Part shown: positions 6,901-13,538 of the stretch, piece by piece
How the letters are laid out: every line of letters begins with the position of its first letter
How positions within the stretch are numbered: position 1 is the first letter of the stretch
Source: Dysgonomonas sp.
GTDB lineage: Bacteria; Bacteroidota; Bacteroidia; Bacteroidales; Dysgonomonadaceae
DNA length: 14,115 nt
Direction: 5' to 3'
Assembly: GCA_003523545.1 (NCBI GenBank)
Contig: DQAM01000406.1
Span: 1 to 14,115 of the forward strand
Translations under genes and position numbers: made by a program
Notes under the pieces: model-generated
The model's input: only the letters and a program-made list of their open reading frames with translations
The model's database searches: none
What the model was told of the DNA's origin: nothing

Positions 6901-8362
6901 TGCATCAGGAGCCGAAGGAGTTTTAGACGGTGAACAGATGAACGTATATACAGACAACGGAACAGGACGCCCCTTACTGGCAACATATACATACAATGCA
7001 GGAATCAACCAGTTTACTACGCCTACTCCTGTTTATTGGGAAAGCCTGAATGATCCGACCACTTTCTACGCATCTATATTGAGACAATCTCAATATAATC
7101 CTACACAGCTTGATGATTATCTGATTGCAGAGCCTGTACAGGTATCTGCATCCAATGGAATTTCATTCAACCTGACTCATCCGGCATCTAAAGTGGTTGT
7201 TCAACTCACATCTTCGGACGGAAGTTTCTCTGATGCTGAATTATCCCAGATGAGTATGGTATTACCAAATTATGCAATAGGAGGTACATTCGCTAACGGA
7301 GTATTCACTCCGGGTACGGGTGTCGGCAATATAACAGTAGAGACGGGTGTCGGAACAGGCGGTAATAGTGCGATAGCCATTATACAGCCGCAGACTATTC
7401 CCGCTAATACGAATGTTATTACGATTACCAGTCCGACAGGGCGGGTATATAATGCAGCGATGGTAGCTCCGCTTACTTTCGGTGCAGGAATATCTACTAT
7501 CCTCAATATAGATATAACAAAAACATTGGCATCGATGAGTGCAAATGTAGTAGATTGGATGCAGGGAAATATTATAAATATGGTTCCGCAATCGATCCGG
7601 GTTACAGGAACCCTCGACGATTCGGGCGATTTTTTCAGGAATAAGACAATAAGCGTGTACAAATTCGGAGCAGACTTCCAATCGCTAACTTATTCTTATC
7701 TTCCTCAGACCACAGGATACGAATGGCGCGGTGCTCCGATTTATTGGGACGACCAGCAGGCACAGCCTTTAAGCGTTACAGCAGTGTATTACCCTTACGA
7801 AAACTTTATTCCGGCGGTAGGAGCAGGCACAACATCATTTGCCTGGAACCTTCCGGCTGTACAGAGCCAGGGATATGAAAATTACGATTTGCTGACAAGC
7901 CATCTGACACTGACTTCTCCTCAATACGTTAATTTCGTATTCAACCACCCGTTGAGTAAAGTAAGGGTCGAGTTATCAAGCATGGAATTTACTCCTGCCG
8001 AATTAGCAGGCGCAACAGTAAGACTAAATGGATTCCTGATTAACGGAAATATCATTATGAATTCGGGAGCTGCATCCGCTACCGGTTCAAGAACCAGTAT
8101 AGTGCCCAATACAGATGCCGACGGCTCCAGATATTCTGCTCTTGTGATGCCTCAGACAATTACATCCGGATCACAAGTGGTTACGATTACTCTGAAAGAC
8201 TATCCCAATACTCCGTTTACAGGAACAATAAGCAATACTATTAATTTTATTGCTGGATTGGAAACTGTTATCAAGGTAGATCTGAAGAAAACAGAGATAC
8301 AGCTTTCAGCCAAACTTCAAGATTGGCAAGAAGGAGACACTGGAAATATTATAATTCAATAA
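3908..8362 (+). CDS. Giant tandem-domain fimbrillin lipoprotein (six fimbrillin-like modules)
   Basis: This is a 1484-residue lipoprotein, far longer than the usual 300-600-residue fimbrillin. ATG at 3908 gives a clean signal peptide with lipobox TYSC (Cys21) and acidic SNDHDD; the open frame extends upstream only through the preceding gene. Residues about 37-296 form a canonical fimbrillin (Mfa_like_1-type) domain with IYFPQDG...FRAYYPF, FHHRLSKLIFRL and a final PW. Five modules follow: 302-525, 532-755, 762-985, 992-1219 and 1229-1476. Each carries a (V/L/I)YW motif, an (H/R)xx(S/T)K(x)xVxL strand, a PQxI motif, an F.AG turn and a closing SAxxx(D/E)W. A single Leu-Arg pair (R52), a cleavage-type site, lies in the N-terminal domain; the internal modules have none. 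The likely role is a multidomain structural subunit or stalk of a type V pilus. Whether it polymerises or stands alone at the surface cannot be read from sequence. Confidence 0.88.
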   Translation: MKIRLLTFIFSAVLAVGTYSCSNDHDDTIDPTNGDKVVAAISANIADKSMLRAHDGQWDENDAIGLTMLTHEGRDIVDNVFNYHYYTPSALGNFRPQDQNRTIYFPQDGSPVTFRAYYPFYANLNTDMRIPISVANQNVLPNIDFMSADHINGFSKSDPNVHLTFHHRLSKLIFRLNIQEGQPAFPLEDLSLTIRGMKTTGVYDLLNEVLMTDDQSISDIAVPYMGIAAGREAIVMPRDAEAGISFQFRAADGSEYIANMSDTLNLRQGYKYIFNVNLRETGLTISADIVPWVEGPTSNYDALEISTPAGTSEGVIEGDQMTVYLGGDNGFSVLNLFTYSADGRWYPETPVYWQNIEPDPAPMRASMVRNPAINETQLPEILTAEEINVPRNTGANFTLKRAVTKTVVQLRSNTFSAEQLANATVVLPNYYMGGELVDGLFVPGQTQGDILVDRRDPENGIAVFQPQVISPQGVVAKITIDGREYTAHAGDYGMPFNAGEASLLIIDINEDIVSISAKIIEWIDLPAIYFSVFQVGTPAEGSVGVEPGDQMNVYLQGDDGFNLLRNFVYDDMGRWVTDPVLYWEQVAPDPAVLRASMIAEPALNATQIPDILIAGQISIPRYDGANFVLNHAGSKVVVRLISPIFSTDQLGNATITLPGFQTGGREQLGQFVPGTTLADILVDRTNPENSTAIIQPQTIAEGAPLVRVNVNGRDYAVNAPAGGFNFNAGEANLLIVNINDGTVGLSAKVIDWVDNPASYLNVFEMTTPPEANEGINPGDRMNVYIQDNGDFSLLRNFTYTNLGSWITDPDLYWEQITADPAVLRASMVAAPALNTSQLPDILIADQISVPQYGSANFVLNHAASKVIVRLISSTFNTNQLLGSTITLPGYLTGGTEQLGQFVPGTTRADIQVDRTDPENSTAIFQPQAIAAGSPIVRINLNGKNYIANAPSGGFNFNAGEATLLIVTLNEEGVSVSARVVDWVDNGPVDLTALTVGVPASGAEGVLDGEQMNVYTDNGTGRPLLATYTYNAGINQFTTPTPVYWESLNDPTTFYASILRQSQYNPTQLDDYLIAEPVQVSASNGISFNLTHPASKVVVQLTSSDGSFSDAELSQMSMVLPNYAIGGTFANGVFTPGTGVGNITVETGVGTGGNSAIAIIQPQTIPANTNVITITSPTGRVYNAAMVAPLTFGAGISTILNIDITKTLASMSANVVDWMQGNIINMVPQSIRVTGTLDDSGDFFRNKTISVYKFGADFQSLTYSYLPQTTGYEWRGAPIYWDDQQAQPLSVTAVYYPYENFIPAVGAGTTSFAWNLPAVQSQGYENYDLLTSHLTLTSPQYVNFVFNHPLSKVRVELSSMEFTPAELAGATVRLNGFLINGNIIMNSGAASATGSRTSIVPNTDADGSRYSALVMPQTITSGSQVVTITLKDYPNTPFTGTISNTINFIAGLETVIKVDLKKTEIQLSAKLQDWQEGDTGNIIIQ
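4811..8335 (+). repeat. Tandem coding repeat array, 690-bp period, five modules
   Basis: Modules lie at about 4811-5482, 5501-6172, 6191-6862, 6881-7564 and 7592-8335. The (E/P/D)G(D/E)(Q/R)M motif recurs at residues 317, 547, 777 and 1007 of the protein, exactly 230 residues or 690 bp apart. Modules 2 and 3 align without gaps over 224 residues with about two thirds identity by hand count. At DNA level they share only short runs, for example around 6069 and 6759, with many synonymous differences. Module 4 keeps the frame but has a glycine-rich insertion (GVGTGG), and module 5 is longer and more divergent. Confidence 0.9.
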
Positions 8363-8370
8363 CTAGGACA

Positions 8371-9414
8371 ATGGATATAAATAAGAAAATAATCATACTG
8401 TTTTTATCTGCAATTGGCTTTACTCTGCCTGCCTGCGATAATGACAAGCATGAAGATATACCGGATGGACGTGTACCTATCACATTATCTTCTTCAGCCT
8501 TCGGTGACGGGGGTGGAATGAAGCTAAGGGCAGTTCCCGAATTTCCCAACGATCAGGCAATAGGAGTTGTATCTGCTTTTTACAACGAAGGACCTCCTTT
8601 CGACTGGACTTCATACAGCGACATAAATAATGCACGGGCAACTGTAAGTTCCGTCACTCCCGATTCCATTTATTATTTTGCATGGGATGAAACTAAGTAC
8701 TGGCCGTTCGATGACAAACCGATTGTATTTATGGCATATAGCCCTTATCCGAATGGCGAATCGGTAATTTTGGATGCGACAAATTCAATTCTATTACTGG
8801 ACCTGCATGAGGATATGCCGGATGTGTTATACGCGGGTATAAACGATACAGCCAACATGGTTCCTTATTATAAATCTCTGGCATCTCCACCCGGTCCGCC
8901 TGTAGTTTTAGGGATATTTAATCATGTCATGAGTAAATTGACTATCGAATTATATGCTGATGATAATATGCCGGAAAATATAGTGGTGAGTTCATTGAAA
9001 GTAGGAACATCGAGGAAAACAGCCGAGTACCATCTGGAACGTGGGAGTGAAGGACTAATTGTCAACGATATCGACGAAAGTTTCATTAAAAATATAGTCT
9101 CGGAAAATACTGCTTTTAAAAATCAGCCTATTGTAGACTCTTTATATTTGTTTCCCGGGACAGAAGATGTAACAGAAGTTACGATCGAACTGTTAGATTT
9201 AAACGCACCTACAGCCCCTTTTTCCCGTACCTATATGATGTCTTTCTTCCAGAATGCTTCCGGAAATGGGGAACCGCTTACTTTACAAAGAGGTATGAAT
9301 ACCACTTTGCGGATAACTGTCCAGGGAATACCTATTACCAGTAATGATGTCATTTTGCAGGGAGTAATATCTCCTTGGAATCAAAAAGGAAACTTTGGCA
9401 TAAATATTTATTGA
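8371..9414 (+). CDS. Fimbrillin family lipoprotein, single domain
   Basis: This is a 347-residue lipoprotein with lipobox LPAC (Cys22) followed by acidic DNDKHED. The fimbrillin pattern is clear: VPITLSSS opens the first strand, Leu-Arg at 52-53 is in the position of a pilin maturation site, KYWPFDDKPIVFMAYSPY (109-126) is the YWP...AYxP motif, and FNHVMSKLTIEL (183-194) is the HxxSKLxVxL strand. The chain ends in ISPWNQKGNFGINIY, the usual closing W strand. ATG at 8371 lies 8 bp after the giant gene's stop and gives a proper signal peptide; the in-frame upstream start at 8323 would sit inside the previous gene. It is a candidate single-module pilin or accessory subunit. Confidence 0.85.
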   Translation: MDINKKIIILFLSAIGFTLPACDNDKHEDIPDGRVPITLSSSAFGDGGGMKLRAVPEFPNDQAIGVVSAFYNEGPPFDWTSYSDINNARATVSSVTPDSIYYFAWDETKYWPFDDKPIVFMAYSPYPNGESVILDATNSILLLDLHEDMPDVLYAGINDTANMVPYYKSLASPPGPPVVLGIFNHVMSKLTIELYADDNMPENIVVSSLKVGTSRKTAEYHLERGSEGLIVNDIDESFIKNIVSENTAFKNQPIVDSLYLFPGTEDVTEVTIELLDLNAPTAPFSRTYMMSFFQNASGNGEPLTLQRGMNTTLRITVQGIPITSNDVILQGVISPWNQKGNFGINIY

Positions 9415-9419
9415 TAGTT

Positions 9420-11555
9420 ATGAAAAGAATAAAATACATACTTATATTTTCCATAAGCCTTGTTTTCATCCTTACATCATGTACCGATAAAAATGAGGAT
9501 GCGGAAATACAAGCTGGCACAACCCCGATAAATTTATCGGGGATGTCGCTTCGGAATGACGGTGTTAACGGAGATAATTTATATTTGAAGGCATTTACAT
9601 CCGGACCACTCGACGTTTATTTAGGAGAAACTCAGATCGAATTTGCTTCTGACTTGTCCACAACTCCGCAGGACGTAATTTTTCCGGGAGCTATACCTTA
9701 CTATCCGTTGGGAGGGGGAACTATTAATATCTTTGCATATTCGGGAAAACTATATGACAGTGATAAAATGGTAGTCCTAGCCGGCAACGGTTCTGCTTAT
9801 GATGCTGTATTAAGCAATCAGGGAGAACAGGCCGGTGTACCCGGATTATCCCCGGAAGGAACAGGAACACCCGGAAGTTCTTCTGCTCAGGCAACGGTTC
9901 TACATTTCCGTCACGTTATGACACAGCTCATTGTGAATGTTGAAGTGAATGCCAATGAAACATCAGACCCCGTTTCTCCTCCCCCTGCATCTATCCGTTT
10001 CACGATGGAGGATGTGGCTGCGCGGGGATTATATCCGATAAGGGGTGCGGCACCGGTGCCCGGAAGTGAAGCTGCTTATGCAGATGCAGCTTACAACACT
10101 TCAGGTAATTATACGATAACTTTGGGTACAAATTATCTGGTTCCGAACGGAGAGAACCTGGCAGGTAAACAGCTGACATCATTGGTTATAGACGATTATG
10201 TAGCAACTGCTGCAGACTTGCAGAATTTCACTATAACAGCAGAAGATCCTGGTAATCCTGATCTTTGGTTAGTACCGGGATATTCGTATAACCTGACTTT
10301 CACCGTAAACAGGTTAGGAGTGACAGGGGCACAGATAAGGCAGATTCCTTGGCAGACCCATGAACTGAGCGGCAACGACGTAAATTATGAGGCTTATCCT
10401 TTAAATATCGATTTAGGTCCAAGCTATGCTAATACAGGGGAGGATGCCATCTCAAAAGTAATTCTCCATACGGGTGATAACAAAATATATGTCGGTGAAT
10501 CCCTGACAAGCGGGACAAATATACCTTTTGTAACTCTTCCTGCCGGAAATGTTGTAAGAGCCGATTTATATACTAATAAAGGGCTGTTATTATCAATACC
10601 TATCACAACAGAATATCAATATGCGAATAATGCGGGAACGCTGAATATTCAGAATCTTTCGGTAGCAGGGATGCTTCCCGAAACTCCGGGTAACGCATAC
10701 GATCCGGTTACTAATCCCTACCTGATCACTACTCCTCTACAATTCCTGAATATAAATAAAGATCTTACGGCAAGTTATAAACAAGGTGTTGTGGTGGATC
10801 TAGACCTGATAAATGCGCCGACTTTCAACGGATTCGGTGGTTTCAGCGGTACATACGACGGAAACGGCTTATGGATATCGGCATTTAATGTGCAAAGCGG
10901 CGGACTATTTGCATCCAATAGCGGTACTTTAAGGAATATCCGTATTTTCTCAGGATACATAGATGCGGCAGGACAATCGACAGCCGGAGGTATCTGTGCA
11001 AATAATATAGGGACAATCGTGGGATGCTTCAATTCTGCAATCATTGTCAATGCTCCTGCAATAGCCGGAGGTATCACCGGAACGAATTCGGGACAGCTTA
11101 TCGCAAATCTGAATACAGGTAATATACTATCCGGAACGTCGGTAGGAGGAATATGCGGTAACAATACAAATACGGCAGAAGGTGCTATATCAGCCAATAT
11201 AAATACAGGAAGTTTATATGAAGGAGCAGGGGCCTTAGGAGGTATTTGCGGAACAAGCACAGCCTCCGCAAACAATGTCGTACGGACATCGTTTTGGCTG
11301 GTAGGAACAGCTGCCAAAAGTATAGGAGGAGTAGAAAACCCGATTGGTTCAGGAGCCGCAGGAACATTCGATTCCTCAGCTCTCGATCCGCCTAAACTTC
11401 GGAACGGGCTGGACCCGGGCGAAACGGAAGACCGCAGGATACTCAACCGCCTTAATAACGAAATGACTCTTCATACACCTTGGAATCAGGAATATCAATA
11501 TATTCTCGATCGTGTACAGACCGGAAGTACATGGCCTGTGCCGGTGATAAGATAA
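9420..11555 (+). CDS. Fimbrillin-GLUG fusion lipoprotein, candidate tip or accessory adhesin
   Basis: This is a 711-residue lipoprotein with lipobox LTSC (Cys21) and acidic TDKNEDAE. Residues about 35-325 are a fimbrillin domain: Leu-Arg at 44-45, INIFAYSG (102-109), FRHVMTQLIVNVE (163-175) and closing IPW (309-311). After a beta-rich linker, NPYLITTPLQFLNI (432-445) opens a GLUG-type beta-helix. Glycine-rich rungs follow at about 494-512, 522-542, 549-569, 575-599 and 606-621, each starting GG(L/I) and spaced about 27 residues. Right-handed helices of this kind are common in surface adhesins. The gene starts 5 bp after the previous stop. A tip-adhesin role is inferred from domain order; the ligand is unknown. 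Confidence 0.82.
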   Translation: MKRIKYILIFSISLVFILTSCTDKNEDAEIQAGTTPINLSGMSLRNDGVNGDNLYLKAFTSGPLDVYLGETQIEFASDLSTTPQDVIFPGAIPYYPLGGGTINIFAYSGKLYDSDKMVVLAGNGSAYDAVLSNQGEQAGVPGLSPEGTGTPGSSSAQATVLHFRHVMTQLIVNVEVNANETSDPVSPPPASIRFTMEDVAARGLYPIRGAAPVPGSEAAYADAAYNTSGNYTITLGTNYLVPNGENLAGKQLTSLVIDDYVATAADLQNFTITAEDPGNPDLWLVPGYSYNLTFTVNRLGVTGAQIRQIPWQTHELSGNDVNYEAYPLNIDLGPSYANTGEDAISKVILHTGDNKIYVGESLTSGTNIPFVTLPAGNVVRADLYTNKGLLLSIPITTEYQYANNAGTLNIQNLSVAGMLPETPGNAYDPVTNPYLITTPLQFLNINKDLTASYKQGVVVDLDLINAPTFNGFGGFSGTYDGNGLWISAFNVQSGGLFASNSGTLRNIRIFSGYIDAAGQSTAGGICANNIGTIVGCFNSAIIVNAPAIAGGITGTNSGQLIANLNTGNILSGTSVGGICGNNTNTAEGAISANINTGSLYEGAGALGGICGTSTASANNVVRTSFWLVGTAAKSIGGVENPIGSGAAGTFDSSALDPPKLRNGLDPGETEDRRILNRLNNEMTLHTPWNQEYQYILDRVQTGSTWPVPVIR

Positions 11556-11574
11556 ATATTCAAACACAGACGAT

Positions 11575-13518
11575 ATGAAAAAAATACATACATATTTCAA
11601 AGTTATATGCCTGGTGATGATTGTCCTGGCAGGTGCTTCGTGTTCGCAAGACGATTATGATGAAATCGGCAGGCAGGAAGAAGGTACATTACTGAAGATG
11701 TCCGTTTCGTTCGGTCCGCAACTAAGGTTAGCCGAATTACCCGACGGAAATGCTATGGCTGAAGATAATATAGGAGGCATCGATTACGGACTGAAAAATG
11801 TGGGGCTGTACGTATATTATACGGACGATTATAATAGAGGTGATTTATCGAAACCTTATATCCGTAATCAGGAGTGTACAGTTCTGAACGATGAATTACA
11901 GGTGGTAATAGGACCCAACGATAATCCGCTGGATAAGAATATTTTTATTTACGACAGGATGACGATAGTGGCTTTTTACCCTTATAATAGTACAATGAGC
12001 GACCCGGCTAACTATTTTACGACCAAAGCCGATGAAGAAATGTATCCTATTACAAGGAACGACTATTCACAGCAATACTATATACCTTACAGGGCACAGG
12101 TGGAAACAAATCCGGCCATTGCTTACTATACCCAGCTGAGTTTCTATCCGAAGCATACTTATAAAGTGGAAGTGGTGGTAGTTTCAGACGATGAAGGGGC
12201 TTTTCCTACAGGCGACATAAAAATACTGCCGGCAAAAGATTCACTCAATAATCCGGACATTATCAATGATGGAAGGCGTGCAGTCTGGTTCGACAGACTG
12301 GTCAATAAGCCTAACGGCGGTGGAGGATCTAACGTGCAGCAGTATATAGCCTATTTCTGGACGCACGAAGGAAACAGAAATGAAATACAAAAAGGAGATA
12401 TCTTATTACAGAGTGATAATCTTACGTTGATTGCTTCAAGAGATGTAAGCGTAGTCGAGCAGCAGGTATATCGTTACGGATATAATTTATCGAACGGTGA
12501 GATTTTTATACCTACTTCTTCCAACCTCATCAATGACGCTCCGTCCTTGCAGGCTCTGAATGGATCGGTGGGAGATTCTTACCAGGTGTGTGATATAGAT
12601 TTAACTTCACAATCTCCGTGGACGCCGATCAATATGGCGGGGGGAAGATTTGACGGAGGGGGGCACCGTATAACCGGATTGAATGTTAACACAACTGAAA
12701 ATGTGGCAGGCCTCTTTGGTACAGTACAAGGTAATTCGACCGTATGCAACGTAAATCTTATCAATCCTCAGATAACTGTAAATAATACAACGGACGACAA
12801 AGTATATGCGGGCGGATTGGCCGGAAGATTGAACACCGTATTATCCGATGAAGAGAAAAACAGGCTGATTGCTAATCTGCCACCTAATCTTTCTCCGGTT
12901 GTACGTGAAGCTATCATCAGAGAACTTCTGGCAAACATAAGCAGCAGCGAATCGAATACAGTCGGAAGCCGTGTCGAAAATCCGACTATAGTAGTCAACG
13001 GTAACAATCCCGATGTAGGCAGCATCGTTGGAGCCGCCGGAGATAAAGATGATGAAGGTACTTACAAATCGAGGATATGGGATACTTACGCTTTAGGCGG
13101 AAGTATAACCGTCAATGCGGGAAATACCGCTAATAATACGAACGCTAACGTAGGAGGTTTTGTCGGGCTGAATAACGGATATATAACACGCAGTTATACT
13201 ACGACCGACCAGATAAACGTTCAGGCTCCCGGAGGATCGGGACAACCGGACGTAGACAAGTATACCGGTTTTGCTAACATGGGTAATCTATTCACTCCTG
13301 CCGAGGGCGGTGATATAATCGATTCATTTTCATCTCTCGCCGATGGCAATGGCGGCGTAAGGCAATTCGCCGATGCCTGGCCGTCCGGCTGGGTTACCTA
13401 TCAGGGTATATGGCCTGTTTACACTATAGGCTGGTTGTCGAACCCGGCCAATAGTTTCTGGTATGATACGGGAGGCGCCCCGGGTAATTATCCGGTTTTA
13501 CAATGGCAACGTAGATAA
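11575..13518 (+). CDS. Fimbrillin-GLUG fusion lipoprotein with helical insertion
   Basis: This is a 647-residue lipoprotein with lipobox GASC (Cys23) and acidic SQDDYDE. Residues about 38-305 resemble the fimbrillin N-terminal region, with Leu-Arg at 50-51, IVAFYPYN (131-138) and LSFYPKHTYKVEVVVVSDDE as the equivalent core strands. Residues 357-420 are a textbook GLUG segment (FDGGGHRITGLNV...VAGLFGTVQG...VYAGGLAGRLN), and further rungs occupy about 470-550. Between them, residues 422-462 form a charged, helix-forming insertion (SDEEKNRLIANL, REAIIRELLANI). The C-terminus (NPANSFWYDTGGAPGNYPVLQW) is typical of GLUG proteins. It is 19 bp after the previous gene. A second accessory or tip adhesin is the likeliest role. 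Confidence 0.82.
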   Translation: MKKIHTYFKVICLVMIVLAGASCSQDDYDEIGRQEEGTLLKMSVSFGPQLRLAELPDGNAMAEDNIGGIDYGLKNVGLYVYYTDDYNRGDLSKPYIRNQECTVLNDELQVVIGPNDNPLDKNIFIYDRMTIVAFYPYNSTMSDPANYFTTKADEEMYPITRNDYSQQYYIPYRAQVETNPAIAYYTQLSFYPKHTYKVEVVVVSDDEGAFPTGDIKILPAKDSLNNPDIINDGRRAVWFDRLVNKPNGGGGSNVQQYIAYFWTHEGNRNEIQKGDILLQSDNLTLIASRDVSVVEQQVYRYGYNLSNGEIFIPTSSNLINDAPSLQALNGSVGDSYQVCDIDLTSQSPWTPINMAGGRFDGGGHRITGLNVNTTENVAGLFGTVQGNSTVCNVNLINPQITVNNTTDDKVYAGGLAGRLNTVLSDEEKNRLIANLPPNLSPVVREAIIRELLANISSSESNTVGSRVENPTIVVNGNNPDVGSIVGAAGDKDDEGTYKSRIWDTYALGGSITVNAGNTANNTNANVGGFVGLNNGYITRSYTTTDQINVQAPGGSGQPDVDKYTGFANMGNLFTPAEGGDIIDSFSSLADGNGGVRQFADAWPSGWVTYQGIWPVYTIGWLSNPANSFWYDTGGAPGNYPVLQWQRR

Positions 13519-13538
13519 TCAATAAAAACGACACAACG

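Noticed and set aside
4811..7564. 690-bp repeats as a CRISPR array, mobile element or assembly duplication
   Set aside because: The repeats are in-frame protein modules with many synonymous and some amino-acid differences, there are no short direct repeats with spacers, and no transposase is present.
7262..7681. Overlapping minus-strand open frames of 139 and 130 residues within module 4 of the giant gene
   Set aside because: Both are shadows of the plus-strand gene, lack start signals and family motifs, and overlap each other in different frames.
10775..11446. 223-residue minus-strand open frame antisense to the GLUG region
   Set aside because: It lies wholly inside a well-supported lipoprotein gene, has a proline/serine-rich composition typical of a complementary frame over glycine-rich repeats, and has no signal or recognisable motif.
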